This document shows, piece by piece, positions 1 to 13,300 of a DNA stretch of 64,000 bases (positions are counted from its first letter, which is position 1; each line of letters begins with the position of its first letter). Origin of the DNA: Drosophila persimilis (lineage: Eukaryota; Arthropoda; Insecta; Diptera; Drosophilidae). The DNA lies in NCBI RefSeq assembly GCF_003286085.1, contig NW_020825294.1, forward strand, positions 8,432,001 to 8,496,000, in the 5' to 3' direction. Under the pieces are notes generated by a model that was not told the origin of the DNA, did not search any database, and worked only from the letters and a program-made list of their open reading frames with translations. The position numbers and the translations under genes are program-made.

Positions 1-3000
1 GTTGGATGGGGCCCCGGCAGGACTCCGTGTGGGGGGGCCAAAGGTGGCCTGGCCTGGCCTGGCCTCTCTCGAGCATTCCAGGTGTTTTTTTTTTAAATTC
101 AATTTAAATGCACACTGGCGCGTCCTCAATATTCAAATGAATTTGATGCGTAACAATTGCATTTCCCTCTCCGGCTGAGTGGAGTTCTGGATCTTGCCGG
201 ATCGCGCCAGCCAGTCGCGGGCAGAAGTCCGCCAAAAAAAGCATCTGAGGCGGAGTCAGGCCCGGAACAAAATATCAAGCAAGTTGCACAAAGTTTTGTG
301 CCACAATTTGACTTTTTTTTGTGTTTGGAGAGCCCCAACAAACGTCGAAAGAGGCGACGAGGCACAACAAACACGGAAAGAGGGAGAGACAAACAGACAA
401 GAAACAGGCCACAGACCTCGTGCCGACTCTAGCATACCCTCTACCCCAAGAAAATCTCCACTAAATAGAAGCCAAATAAATTCCCAAAAATACAAAAAGG
501 ACACATGGAAATCTTCTTTGGATCGGTACGACTTTCAGGGCCATAGATGGTAGAGAGAATGGGCTGCGAACGATGTGCTAGATAATCCTGTTTCCGCCAA
601 ACAACAAAAACAATTTTCAAGTGCAGCTCTGGGCCGTAATCCCCTTGAACCTTCGGCATCCGTGAAGAGGTTGCCACTGGCAATGGGCTACGTTGCGGCA
701 GAGGAGTGGCAGTGTGCCATAACACGGACTATTACCCCGTCCCAGTTGCAGCTTCAAAACCGCTAAGCGCCCAGTCAAAGTTTTCATTAAAGTGGCTCCC
801 GCTCGTCGCCTGCTCTGCTGCTCTGCTGCTTCTCCTCTCGACTTTTGGCCTCGCTAATTGCTCGGCATTGAGGAATTGGCAACGCTGCGAGCTTTAGCTT
901 GTTCGGGCTGGCTGATGTGAGGTGTGACTTGGATTGGAAATGGATCCCCATGGAAGCACTGACATGACCTGCAAAACAACAGAGCCACAAGGCTATGTAT
1001 CTCTTTTGAAGTATCTTCAAATTGCTGTTACTTTAAAGTACTTCTATACTTTTAGACTGTGTTTCAGGGAGAAAACTCAGACTATTTCTTTGGAATTTTA
1101 CCAAGAATGAAGAACTAGAAAAGTAAATCTGCAAAAACAGACGAAATATATAAGAAAAAACCCATTTTTGTTTAAATCTTTCAACCTTGATGAAACGCAT
1201 TATTAATAAATTAAAAATAAATGCAATTTTCGAAATCAACAAAATTCCGGAGAACATTAGGAATGTACATATATCAAAGCGTCTTGTTTTAGCCGTTACT
1301 CCAAAAGGGGTATGTATATTAGTTTTGTGTAGATGTGTGTGTGTAACACCAAGAACGTGCGAGATTTAACGGCAGGTGTTGGTGGAGGAAGAGGAAGAGG
1401 GAGTGACAGAGTCAGATGTTGCGGATTAAAAAGCTGTAGCGGAAAAAAGAAAATAGATAAAATATTGTAAAATTCTAAATGACTAGTAAAATTATTTCTA
1501 TCTATCTTAGATTTATCATCTCTGCCCCCGGCTCCACTGGAAAGACAAGCTAAAGCTGTACAGTCGAACTTCTCTATTACAACAAAATAAACTGAAAGGT
1601 AGGTCATATATGTATATAGGACTATATATATGATCTGGCTCCTTTGTTTCAAAAGAAAGTGGAATCCAATTTTTATTTTCAATTTTTAAAATTTAAATCA
1701 TAACTTTTTTATGTGTTAATTTTTATATACAAATTATTTTCAATTTTTATCATGTAAATTAATTTTAATAATTAAAAAAAAATGTAAAACAAAAAATTCA
1801 ACAAATAAATTTTATTTTTTTAATTTTTTCTATAAAAATTATAATTGTTACGGTCTCTGAAATAAATACATATATTCCCCAAATGGAAGTTCGACTGTAT
1901 ACTGTACATATTTCTCTCGTTTGCACTGCAGGTTTTCCTCAATAGATTTGCTCTGTTTTTGCCATTAATCAGTTAGCAAAGTCTAAGGTCATAGGGCCCT
2001 CAGAATCAATTTTGGAACCCCTGAAGAGCGGTGTCGTCGGCAGCGGATGCCTACTAAAAGGGGGAGCTTATTACCCACCAAAATATGGTGGCAAATGTTT
2101 ATGAAATATTAATAATTGTGGATTCAGGTAGAAAATGCCAAAATTTGCTGCGTAGTGCCATTCCCGAATTTGTGTGTTGCAGCCTTCCTTTTTGGTCCTA
2201 ATTAATAAACTCCAAATTAGGGCAAACCGAAAATTCGTTCCCCACATTGTGGGTTGTTCAATTTTAGCCCCGCTTTTCGTATTCCCAGCGTAAAAAAAAA
2301 TTATATAAATAAAGTTTAAATTTTCGTGACATTTTATTTGCGGCTGCCGTTCGGTGCCAAGCCAATCCTTGACATTTTTTGGTTTCTTTGGATTCTTTGG
2401 ACGCTTTGTTTAATGAATTACCAGAGCGCTCATTACCAGCACTTAATGGGCGGGGGGAGGGGCGCGGGCAGGCTCTGGGGAACTGTGACTGTGACACTGC
2501 TCCTTGAGTTTGTTTTATGTCGACGGCAGTGTCCGTGCCGCTGAATGGCACTCGTGCTCTATACCCGGCAGAGGATTATTTGACATTGATGCGTTGACTT
2601 GTTGAACTTGCGGCTGAGAGCGGGGGGAGAGGAGGGGAGCGGAGGAGAGCGAAGCCCGTCATGCGTTTTTAAATTAAAATGTACGAGTATGTTCTTTAAG
2701 CCGTGCTCGGCTAATCAATACTCGTAAATGCAGTTGCCATTAACTTTCTGGGGCGCAACTTTGGCCAACTATTTTTCAATTTTCGCTGGTGCTTCTGGAA
2801 AAGTTTGTGCTCCTCCAGCTGCCACGCAAAGTAATGCAACATCCATTAAAATGGACGACAGGAGCAGGCGGGCAGAGGCAAAGGCTGCAGAAGGCAGCAG
2901 CCCAGGAAATCGATTGAAAATATCAAACGGGAGACAGGAGTGGGTAGGGAGGCGTCTGCGGATCCACGCGATGACAGATAGATCCGAACGCAATCAATAC

Positions 3001-5248
3001 ACGCTCGTACATGCCCCAAGATCAGGCAGAAACAGCCATGAAAGGTGGAAAGAATTGCCAGAACAGAGAGGGGCAGAGGGAGAGCTGGGAAACTAAAAAA
3101 CTGAAACAGGTTGCATGGAGCAGGCAGCAGGTGCCTGACGCTAAAGTGCCAACTTATGCCACAAAAATGCTTGAATATAATGGTCGTTGTGGGAAGCATG
3201 AAGAATGGCTGCTGAGTGGGCGGATGGCTGGCTGGCTGAATGGATGGATGGTGGGCGGACATGGGCATGCATTTGTGCGATGCCTCCACAAAGGCCGCCA
3301 AGATGACGACGACATGCAAAAGTGGAACGAGAGCTGCTGCGTTGGCATTAAGTGGCATGTGGAAGCGGCTACAAGGACGCTGATAATGATGGAAAAATTC
3401 CCCAGGCACACACACACACATGGCAATCCCCCTGGAGCCTCGGCAGGAGTCTACCAGTTGATACTTAGCCAAAAGATACTTACTTTGCGGCACCCAGAAT
3501 CCTGCCACATGGCGTATACCCGTTAAGCTCTAATACCCTGCACTCGCCACACATAAAATTGCACTGGCAGCCGCAAGACAGTGACAAAAAGGCACTTGCC
3601 GACCTTCCTCCTGGCCCGGTACAAGCACCTGCGCCAGGTCCTGACAAGTGCACCATGAGGGCGGACCGGGGGGGAGGGGGGGCCTGAGTGGTGGACGGAA
3701 AACGAAATCGACCTTGACTGACAGCTTGACATGAACTCGACTGCTCTCTGCGTTGTTGCTCTTTACCGTGCTTCACGCCGGGATCCAACATCGGGCTCAT
3801 TATTTTCGCTTTAGCTGGACAGAAGCCAGGCGTGCAGTCAGGCGGAGCGGTCTTGGATGTGGGGATGTGGCTCGGAATTGGGGGAATGTAAATGGCTTTG
3901 CTCTTTAAAGCCGACAAACCGCAAAGAGCTGGGCAGCTGGGCAGCTGGGCGGCTGGGCGGTGGGATCCGGCTTTGGCTCTGGCCAAGGCTGCTCCGTAGT
4001 AAGTAACTCTGGCTAACCGACTCTCGCTCTGCTTTGGCAGATGTAGCTCGTTTAAAATGCCAGCATTTTGGTCACTTTTGCAGGTCCTTTGCTTTGACAT
4101 GTCTGCGTGTTTAAAATTCATAAGCCAGGCTAGAAGGGAGGGGAGACGGGAGGGGAGAAGGGAGGGCAGCGTGGTAATTACATGCCATTCAGGTATAAAT
4201 CAAAGGGAATGGAGGGAATGTTGAGATCACTGCCTCCCGTTGGGTTGATAAAATATATGGCCTCATGGGGAGAAGGGGGGATATGGGTTATGTAATTATC
4301 ATGGGCCATGGAGATGTAAGTTAATGGAAATATTAGGGGGTATTGGTTCCTGAAATATTGTAGTACATCTACTGGCGGATCTACTCTTACCAGTGGAAAA
4401 GTACGGCCCCTGAAAGTGAATTATTCAAATTCTTGAAGCTTTTCTTGTACATATATATACAATATTCTTGATACGTTGACTCCCCAGCACAAATGAGCTA
4501 TTAATGGCTCAGGCCACATCAGTATCGGCTCAGATTCAGCTTCAGTTACCCTTTGGGGTGGCGGCCATTTTGTACAATGTCTCTGGAATGGTCGTGCCCT
4601 TAAAAGTAGGCAACATTTTTCAACGAAATGCCTGCCAGCAAAGACAATGTCTCACATTGTATGTGTGTGTGTGTGTGAGTGTGTGGAAGAAGGGGAGCGG
4701 GCAGCTATCATGTCGTCGTTGTCGTTTGTGGGTTTGTCTCCTTGGCTGTGCTCTCCTCCCGTACCGTGTCAAAGGTTCATAAATTCCTTTTAATCCTGCT
4801 TTATGGCGACATCACATCGAACATGAACTTTAACGCGCATGTGACTCCGTCGACGGCTTCATTTGCATTTTACAACTTCATTTGGCAGCCGGAGAATGCG
4901 GAGTGCGGCATGCGGAGCGGGAATAAAAGAAAAATTTACGCCGAACCAATTGGAGCCCAGAATGGGCTCCCCCGCCTCCCCCGCTAAGGGCAGGCCAGTG
5001 CTGTGCTGTGAAATTATTGTTTAATCTTAGCCACTGCCCCCGCACCGAAGCGGGAATGTGGCACGACAAGCGGCCATTACTTCTGGCAGGCCTGGGCCTG
5101 GACTTGGGGCCTGCGGAAGTCGTTCCAGCCCAGCCCTTCCCCAGCGGAAATGGACATTTGCACGCCTCTCGATTGTCCCACATGCCACAGGCCACGCGAC
5201 CCATTAAAATTCGATTTGTTTCTGTTATTTCTTTCAATTCTCAACTAA
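1..5248. other. Non-coding DNA downstream of kek5
   Basis: I see no supportable gene here. The open frames over 200 codons at 2846-3508 and 3480-4121 on the minus strand have no recognisable domain, no splice partner, and a composition dominated by cysteine, proline and histidine from GC-rich repeats. An A/T-rich patch covers about 1680-1860, and a 16-base GT run lies at 4662-4677. The rest is ordinary fly intergenic sequence with short purine or pyrimidine runs. Confidence 0.6.
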
Positions 5249-5254
5249 TTTATT
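5249..5254 (-). terminator. kek5: Possible poly(A) signal of kek5
   Basis: The plus strand reads TTTATT, which is AATAAA on the minus strand, about 690 bases past the kek5 stop codon. A 3' UTR of this length is reasonable for a fly transmembrane receptor gene. The hexamer lies in an A/T-rich stretch, where it can occur by chance. Confidence 0.35.
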
Positions 5255-5938
5255 TTTGCTTTTTTCGGTGAAATGCTTTGAGTTTTTTTAGTTTGTGTTT
5301 TTGTTTTTGTTTTTAAATTACAATTGGTAGATTTAATTGGCTTACAATTTCGGTTTAAAGTCTAGCTTGAATTTTGGTTTTTGTGTACCTAAAAATAGAA
5401 CCATCTAACAGTCAAACAATCAAACAATCAATCAATCAAACAATACGAATCGATTGATTCCTGCCAGTCTGTGCGGAACTCAAAAGAAACTTACAATATC
5501 ATATCCGGGGACCACTACATTGTCCTTCTTCTACTCGTATGTATATTTGAGATCGCTTAGAGTACAAAAACACTTTTAGTGAGACTAACACGAGAGCGTT
5601 CAAGGGGGGTTCAAGGGGGGTTCCAGGACTAGGTTCCGATAAGGATTCTCGAAATATATAGTAGGTAGTGTTTGTTTTTTTTTGCTTTCTAAGGGCTTGA
5701 TACTATACACTTACATTGTCCTCCTGCTGGGGCTGCTTCGGGGGCTTTAATATGGCGTATTAGCGAGTATAAAGAGTGGAAAAGTGTGTCTATAATACAA
5801 CAGAGGGACCGGGACCGGGGCCGGGGCCAGGGTTGGGCCGAGGCTGGGGCTGGGCTAACTATCCAATCCTCGGACTCGTTTGGGCCCTCAATATCTTCCT
5901 TGACCGTCATTCAACCGCCCATCTGTACACGGGTTCGA

Positions 5939-8900
5939 TTAGCTCTTGAAAATATCCTGTCCGGGCTGGGGGCTGGCCGCACCCGTGGCCCCGTTGCCGT
6001 CGTTGCCGTTCAGTCGCTTGAGCATGGCGTTGCGGTGCAGCCAGTAGGGCGGCGGATCGGGGGGCTGTCCCGGCAGCAGGGTCTTCGACTTCAGGTTCGA
6101 GGCCGCCGGGGGCTTGGGGCTGTGCGAGGCAGTGGCTGCGCTGTACATCACCGGATCGGCCAGCTGGGCGGCCGACTGGCCCACGGCCACCCGGAGGGGC
6201 GTCTCCTTCTTCCGGATGGTGTCGCAGGTCTCCTTCATCTTGCACAGCTGATCCTGCAGGTTGCGGTACTCCTCGAGGAACCGCTCCAGCTGCGCCGCAT
6301 GGTAGTCGTAGGCGGCCACCGAGGAGTTCGCGGCCCCCGCCGCCCTGTTGGCCAGCGCCGAGAAGTCCAGGAGGGGCGTGGCCGCGCTGCTCAACGAGCG
6401 CTGGTGCTGCACTGGACTGGAGGGCAGGCTGGGCTTGTGGCCGAGATGGTGGCCCAGAGCCCCCTTGTGCGCTCCGCTCTGGACCAGGTTGAGGAAGCTG
6501 TTCGCCCGCTGGCCCCCGCCCGTGTAGGTCGTGGTGCTCGAATAGTTGGCGTAGCTGGACTCGGCCGAGTAGCGCCTGCCCAGGCCCATGGCTTCGTTGA
6601 GGAAGCTCCCATCGCCCAGGGTGCTGCTGCCGTACTTGCTCGAGTTGTCGGCCAGCAGCGGCGACTGGCTGTCCGAGGAGTTGCGGAAGTACTTGCCGCT
6701 CGTCTTCAGCTTCCGGGGCAGCGTGCACAGTCCCCCATTGGGCGTCGGAGCCCCCTGCGCATAGCCGTGTCCTTGCTGCTGCTGCTGCTGGTGCTGCTGG
6801 TGGGCCTGAGCCACCGCGTACTTGGCTATGTCCAGGAGATCCGGATAGTTGCTGTCGAATAGATCGTTATCGGGCCCGTCGCCGTTGCTGCTGCAAAACA
6901 CGGACGTGGCCATCTCATCCGCCGGGTGGTTGCCGTAGCGGGAGTAGGGCGTGGCCGAGCAGGCCGCCCCCTGCGTGGGTTGGGTTAGTATCGTCGTCGT
7001 CGTCGTCGCGGGCTTGCTGTGCGGCGAAGTGATCTTGGTGGTGGCTATGGGCGTGGTCTTCCACGCCACTGCATGTCCGCCATAGCCGGCCAGGCGTGCA
7101 GCGGCGTCCACTTGACTGGAGATGGAACTGGAGGCGGAGTCAGTGCTGCGAGGGGTAAAGAGACATACAATTTTCGGTTAGTGGTGGTCGGTACAAGGTA
7201 ACCCAAGGAGGTACAAGCTAGAGCCCTGGATGTGGGACTACCCCGAATCTCTCTCTCCGAAACGGACTGAACGTGGAACAGGTATTGCCATTTTTACGGC
7301 GTCAGAGCCGAAAATTTCGGTTTTTTTTCTCGCTCACTCTCTACTTAACTTTCTGTTAGAGCGAATTTGCTGGCTTTTTTGCTTCGCCCTCTGCCTAGAA
7401 ACTATGTATTTGCATTTGTTTGGGTAAATTTCTGAATTTACACTGAAAAAAATTAATTTGGAAAATATAAAGAGATGGTTTTTGCGCCAAATAAAAGACA
7501 AATATTGGTTAAACCTTTGTTTTGGTGTAAAAAAAAGCCGAATTTGCATAAGAACGCCGCAGAGACTGCGAATGTGTCCGGATAATGTCCGGAGTGCTTG
7601 CACTCGGTTTTAATGATTTAGGGTGATCTAACTCTGAATGAAGGCAGGATTCGCCATGATCGAAAGGCATAAAGAGACAATTGGGGATTGCTTTGAGGGG
7701 TGCTTTGCTTTCGCGGAAGTCCTACATTCTAGAGCCTGTTTTCTTTCAGTGTAGTTGCTCGCTCCTCAACAATTCACACATAATTGTTCGCAGCTCTTCT
7801 GCATGCCCACATCCGTATCCGTATTCGTTGGTTTCTGGTTCTGGCTCTGTCCGGGTCCGTGTCCATGTCCGTGACGATAACCAGCCGCACATCCATTAAA
7901 CCGCACTCGTATGCCTTTCACACGACCAGCGCCAATCAGGCAGAGTGAGTTCTCAGTTCTCGGCTCTCGGTTCTCCGTGTGCCCAAAATAAAGCACTTCT
8001 CACGGATGTGGGAAGTGGGATGCTGGATGTCGGAGGTTGAATGTTGAATGTTAGCTGTGGGGCCAGCCCTCGCATATTTCGCGCGTCATTAGCACGCGCG
8101 TGTAAGATGGAGGAGGGAGATCCGGGTGGGGGATGCGGAGTGAGTGCTGCTCGAGCACAAAGTGGAAGTGTCAAGTGTTGCCCATAATACGGACGGAATA
8201 AGGGGAGATCCGGGCGGGCACTCGAGCATGACAGCTCTTTGACAGGGACACGGACAGGGATAGGACAATTGCCACTCGAAGTAACGAACCGCAGAAACAA
8301 AAGCTGCACCAGCACTCGGGCCTCGTCTGCGGCGGGGCTTGGGGTTGGGGTTGGGGCTGGGTCGGGCACTGGGGCCATGAGGGTGCGAGGTCAACTTACC
8401 CGCCGATGTCAATCAGGCGCGGGATGTGCAGATCCGTTTCCTCCAGCGCCAGCGCCACTGCCACTGAATTATTCGCAGCGGATGCGGATGCGGATGTGGA
8501 GACAACATTGCCTGCCAGTCGCTTTGTCGTGTCGCCCCCCATAGAAGTCTTTCGCGATGGCTGCTTCTGCTGGTCCTCCTCCTCGTCGTCGTCGCAGTGC
8601 GTGGACACATGCAGATAGTCGCCATTGCGGCGCTGGGCGCCACCCGCACTGGGATTCACAATGGCCGCCTGGCCCGCATCGTTGTCGTTGTTGAGGGGCG
8701 TGTGGGCGGCGCGCAGATAGCCCTGCTCCTCGGCATCCTGGAACAGGCCGGCCCCGTTGGCGCTGCCGCCGCCACAGCTGGCCCCGCCGCCCAGGTCCGG
8801 GCGCACCCGGGCCGTCATTTCGATCTTCTCGTAGCTCTCGCTGCGCCTCACGGGCGGCACGGAGTTCCAGAGCCGCAGCTTGCGCCGCCTCCGCAGCGAG

Positions 8901-10258
8901 CACAGGCAGATGGCCGCAAAGGAGGAGCCCACCACGAACAGCAGGGCGGCCAGGACGCCCAGCAGGACAATCCGGACGCCCCACGGAGCCTCCGGCGGCC
9001 GCCTGGACACGGCCAGAGTCACGCTGGCCTCCACCTTGCCGGCCTTGTTCTCCGCCGCGCACGTGTAGATCCCGGCATCCTGCATGTCCGCCGTGAGAAT
9101 CGTCAGGTTGGAGGCGTTCCGCAGCATGTTGACGACGTAGGTCTTGCGCCCCTGCGTGGCCGCCGCCGTGCGCGGCTCGTCGGAGTCCTCGCCGCCGGCA
9201 CTGAGGTTGGCAATCAGCCGGTTCTTGAGCAGCCACCGCACCGCCGGCTGGGGCACACCCTCGACGTAGCAGCTCATGGTGACGTTGCGTCCCTCCACGC
9301 CGTGGGCCGTCGTGTCGGTGGCCACGATCTGCGGCACGCAGGCGAAGTCGTCGACGTCCAGCTTGTCCCAGGCGCGGCCCGTCAGTCGGGGGGGCGACTG
9401 GCAGGTGGGCGGTATCCCGCTGGGTATGTTCTGCTGCAGCATCCAGGCTCGAAGCGGACGCAGGGAGCAGCTGCAGTTCCACTCGTTGCCGGCCAGCTCC
9501 AGGCCGTGCAGCGAGGACAGGGAGGTGATGGTGCCGCTGCGCACCTCGCTGAGCCGGTTCCCGTCCAGCTTCAGCCACTCCAGGCTGCTCTCCAAGCCCG
9601 CGAAGGCGCGCACCGCCACGAAGGCCAGCCGGCAGTCGCTCATCTCCAGGCGCACCAGCTGCGGCACGTGGGCGAAGGCGTCGTCCGGGACGCGCAGGAT
9701 GGGGTTGCCGCTCAGCCGCAGCTCCCGCAGCTCCGACACGTGGTAGAGGGCCAGCGAGGGGATGGCCCCAAGCTGGTTGTGGCTCAGGTCCAGCTCCACG
9801 AGGTTGATCAGCTTGCGGAAGGCGTGCCGCTCGATCAGCCGCAGGCGGCAGCGGGCCAGGTAGACCTTCTGGAGGTTCAGCAGCCGCGCGGCCGCGAAGC
9901 TGTCGTCCGGCATGGACTGGATGTCGTTGCCGCTGAGGTCCAGCAGCTGGGTGCCGGCGTCGAGCGGCTCGGGGATATGTGTGAGGTTGGCATTAAGGCA
10001 CAAGACGGACTCCTTGCCGCTCTTCCACTTGCACTCGCACACCGAGGGGCACTCGGCGCGCAGCTGGCTCAGACAGCAGAGCAGCCACAAGAGCTGCCCC
10101 AGCGGTATGGGCGGATGCAGGCGCCGCAGGGGCCGCGACTCTTTTCGTCGCACCTTCGTCGCCAGCGTCCTGTGCTGGGCGCTGTTGTCGCTGGCTATGT
10201 CGTGCGGCCTGGCCCGCTCCTCCGGCGTCGGTGTGGCGGCTGCCGCTGCCGCTGCCAT
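5939..10258 (-). CDS. kek5: Kekkon-family LRR/Ig transmembrane protein, probably kek5
   Basis: Two exons join in frame: 10258-8400, then 7145-5939. The donor GTAAGT begins at 8399, the acceptor CAG ends at 7146, and the split codon is GG|C (Gly). The product is about 1021 residues. After an N-terminal extension of about 45 residues comes a hydrophobic signal segment (about 51-68). Next are an LRRNT cysteine cluster (C70, C74, C76, C87), about six leucine-rich repeats (about 93-256) and an LRRCT (C262, C264, C286, C307). One Ig domain follows, with its disulphide pair C330/C400 inside a DAGIYTC motif. A membrane helix lies at about 428-452, followed by RRRRK and a tail of about 560 residues with a QQQQQQ run and many Ser and Pro. 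This order defines the Kekkon receptors. The symbol kek5 rests on overall sequence recollection and on the length and character of the tail. Fly Kek5 has been linked to BMP signalling and epithelial junctions. The ATG at 10258 has a good context (GCCATGG). Confidence 0.85.
7146..8399 (-). other. kek5: kek5 intron between the two coding exons
   Basis: This 1254-bp intron interrupts codon 620. The minus strand starts with GTAAGTTG and ends with a pyrimidine-rich CCCCTCGCAG. It holds degenerate CCGTGTCCGTGT-like simple repeats near 7810-7880 and GGTTGGGGTT-like repeats near 8340-8360. No coding exon is apparent in it. Confidence 0.85.
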
Positions 10259-10307
10259 GGCATACTAGAAGCTCTCACCTGATTCCAATCAGACCACGTT
10301 CCCGAGC
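10259..10307 (-). other. kek5: 5' UTR part of the first kek5 coding exon
   Basis: The minus strand shows a strong acceptor, CCTTTCGTTGCAG, whose AG ends at 10308. This gives a 49-base leader before the ATG at 10258. An out-of-frame ATG lies at 10263, overlapping the main start by five bases. The acceptor implies at least one further 5' exon upstream, at higher coordinates. Confidence 0.6.
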
Positions 10308-13300
10308 CTGCAACGAAAGGGGGGAAACGAGAGGGCACATCAATATCACTGCGGCTGTCATAAACCCAAGCACTGCTGACATTTTAATAAGCTCCCGGGG
10401 GCTACGCAATGGCTATGGCTATGTACTTCCATCATAGCCGTCACCGTCACCGTCACTGCCACTGCCACACTCGCTGTTGCGACATTAAGTCATAACAACG
10501 CCACAAAGGCAAGTCCCCCACAAGCACCAAGGGCCCAGACGGCCTCACACTCCACTCCCCGCCACGGCTCAACCACATTCCAACTAGAAATTTGACTTTC
10601 CTTCGCTTTTTTTCGAAGTTTTTTTTTGTCGGTTATGCCCCGCGGTTTGTTTGACTTGGCTACGTGCCTCAGTCCCCCTCCCAGTCCCCCCCAGTCGCTT
10701 TGTGTGTTGTGTGGCATGTTGCAATTATGGCCCTCGACCAGGCCTCCCTGCTCCCCCCCTGCTCTTCTCAATATATGAAATTTGCATGCGGCCAACGGGG
10801 CGTATGCACAACATTTTGGCATTTCCGCGCTGGTTTTTCGAGAGCCAGAGAGCTGGAGTGTCTCTCCGTTTTTTGATGATTATTTCGGTTATAATCTATG
10901 GGAAGGGGCTCTAAAATGTATCGAATAAATGGCAGAATAGGTTGAAGGTGTCCCCCCCGATTCCAAAAGAGTGCTCAATCGAGGCTTACAGAAGAGCTCT
11001 GCCATTGGGAGTTTTGAGTAATATTTTAGTAGAATTCCCTACCATTTCCTATATAAATATTGACGGCATTAACCTACAATCCCACAATCCCATTTCTTTA
11101 CATTTCCTCCAATCTTCAGTCGTACAAATAGATCTGTTGCTTATAAAAGTAAACTTCCATGGAGCCTGTCTCTCCATTTAAAGGGTAATCCAACGAATTT
11201 AGAACCTCCTGAACCTTCAGGAATGCCAACAATTCTATTTGTCTAGATGTTAGGGGAGTTTTGGTAAAGGGCTTGTGCGGATTCACAACAGAAACCGGAA
11301 GCCGCAAAGCAAACAAAATGCTTGCAAAAACCGCGATGGTGTCGGTATTGGGGGGTGGGGTGGGACTTGCTTGGTCACTAATGCAGGGTGGAGGGCGTCT
11401 AGGGGTCAATACACTGGACGACAGTCGCAGAAATGAAATGAAGTTTTTGCATGTTACTGAAAATACTCGGCTGCATTTTTGTGCTGCCAAACAAAGGCAT
11501 GGGCGGGGGCAGGGGCAGACGAAACGTGCACCAGACACTGCACTGCAAAAGGGAAACGGTGGCAGACAGACAGAAAGAGAGCCCCACATGTGTGCGAGTG
11601 TATTTGTGGTTGGTTGTGGCATTGTCGCTGCCGTTTATCATACTCGTGCGAGTACTCGTACTCGTACGCCACCGTGAAGTATGCAACATGCAACATGCAA
11701 ATGTGCCTGGCTCCGCTTTTGTTGTGGGGGCCTCCTTGCGCCGCTCCTTCGACTCCGAGCTCTGTTTGTTCTTCTTGTGCAGTTACTGCAGACACTAATC
11801 CTATTTATGTTGCATTGCAGCGGGGTTAATAATTTTATTTCCAACTGCACAACTGCAGCGTCATTTGTGTCTCCGTCTCCGTCTCCGTCCGTTGCAGTCG
11901 CAGTCGCAGTCGTCTGCCGTAAGCCGCTTGCCTGCTTATGACACACGATACTCGTACGTGCCCGGGCTCTGGGCCCCGGCCTGGGTTCGAGAAACTCTCT
12001 GTGCTGGCGGTGGCAATGGCCGCTGCTCGGCCTAATGAAACGCCCATTAATGGGGCTCTCAGGAGATCCCACATGTCACAGATGATGTGTCGAAAAAGTT
12101 CTGCTCCGGTGACAGCTGCCAAATGCTGGCTTTTGGCAGAGATTTTTGGCCAACTTTGGCTCGCGTCTAGCCCTTGCTTTAATGCGAAAATAATGTCCTT
12201 ACGGGCCGCATTGATTGCAAATAAATTACACACACACAGACACGACTGTGCGAGAGGGAGAGAGCAGATTAAGTGCCCCAAAGTGCTGCCGTCGTGGACT
12301 TCATAAAGACAGCGGAAAATGGGGAGGGGGGCAGGTCCGAGGGGGGCAGCGCCATTAATTTCACTTTGGCGCCGCGTTTCGTTCGTTCGTTGAAACTTTA
12401 ATTAGAAAATCCCTGCAAAGATTTTTGTGTAATTTTCTCCGCTTGAATGCTTTCACTAAGCCCGAGCGAGCTCCTCCTCCCCCCTGCTCCTCCCCCCTTT
12501 CTCCTCCTCCCCACTGATAATGAAGTTCTTTTCTTCTGCCACGTTTTCTTGTATTCTTTGCATTCACACTTCCGGCTTCATTATGTGCAAATTATTTTAG
12601 CTGCACTTTCGTTCCCCAAGCCTCCCCAGGCCCCAAGGCCCCTCGAGGTTGGGGCAAATATTATTTCGCTGCTGCTCCTCCGAAAGGGAGGCTTTGATAG
12701 TAAATTCCCTTTTAATACTCTAACGGGCAGAATGATAATTATAGGAAGGAATCTTCACGAGATTGAAAGTGTATCCAGGCCTTCGATGGCTGGAAGAATC
12801 TCCCAGATCTATCTGCCTGTGAAAGAGCATTGGGGCTTCTCCATCTGGCAGCGAGGGTAAGCCAAGTTAAAAGTAATCTCTAGTCCATTCCATTCCGTCC
12901 AGCTCGCTGTCATTATTCATTTTTTGTGCGGCTTTCTTTTTGTGCTGTGTAACCTTTTTTGCCGCATTGTTTTGCAGCTGTAAAGCAATTTTCACAAGCA
13001 TAATAGACTTTACCAGGGAAAAACACACAACAACAAAAAATGGGGAGAAACTCCAAGCAAAATGCCTGAAAAATAAAGGGAAAGCCAAGGAGCGAGGGAG
13101 AGCCCAGGGAAAGCTAAGCGGTATTTCTCAAGAGGCACGGCTCGGGCTGGGGAATTCGCATCGGCCACGTTCTGTGGTCAGCAGCAGCTGCACGGCAGCC
13201 TTGGGGGCGGGGTGGGGCTCCGCTGCATCCTTTCAGCCCTTCCGACCCTACCCCTTCGCGCTCCCATTTCTGTCGAGTGCCCACTTCACTAGTTGTTGTT

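Noticed and set aside
2846-4121. Two minus-strand open frames over 200 codons downstream of kek5
   Set aside because: They are rich in Cys, His and Pro from GC-rich simple sequence, they overlap each other, and no conserved motif is seen.
5786-6862. 358-codon plus-strand open frame opposite the second kek5 exon
   Set aside because: It has the same antisense shadow effect, and the minus strand reads in frame through the verified splice.
8469-9578. 369-codon minus-strand frame overlapping kek5 in another phase
   Set aside because: It has no domain and a biased composition, and it overlaps the LRR/Ig coding frame, which explains the lack of stops.
8597-10282. 561-codon plus-strand open frame opposite the kek5 exon
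   Set aside because: It is antisense to a clearly coding exon whose G/C-ending codons suppress stops on the other strand. Its composition (Gln, His, Arg, Gly, Ala) is typical of such shadows and no domain is present.
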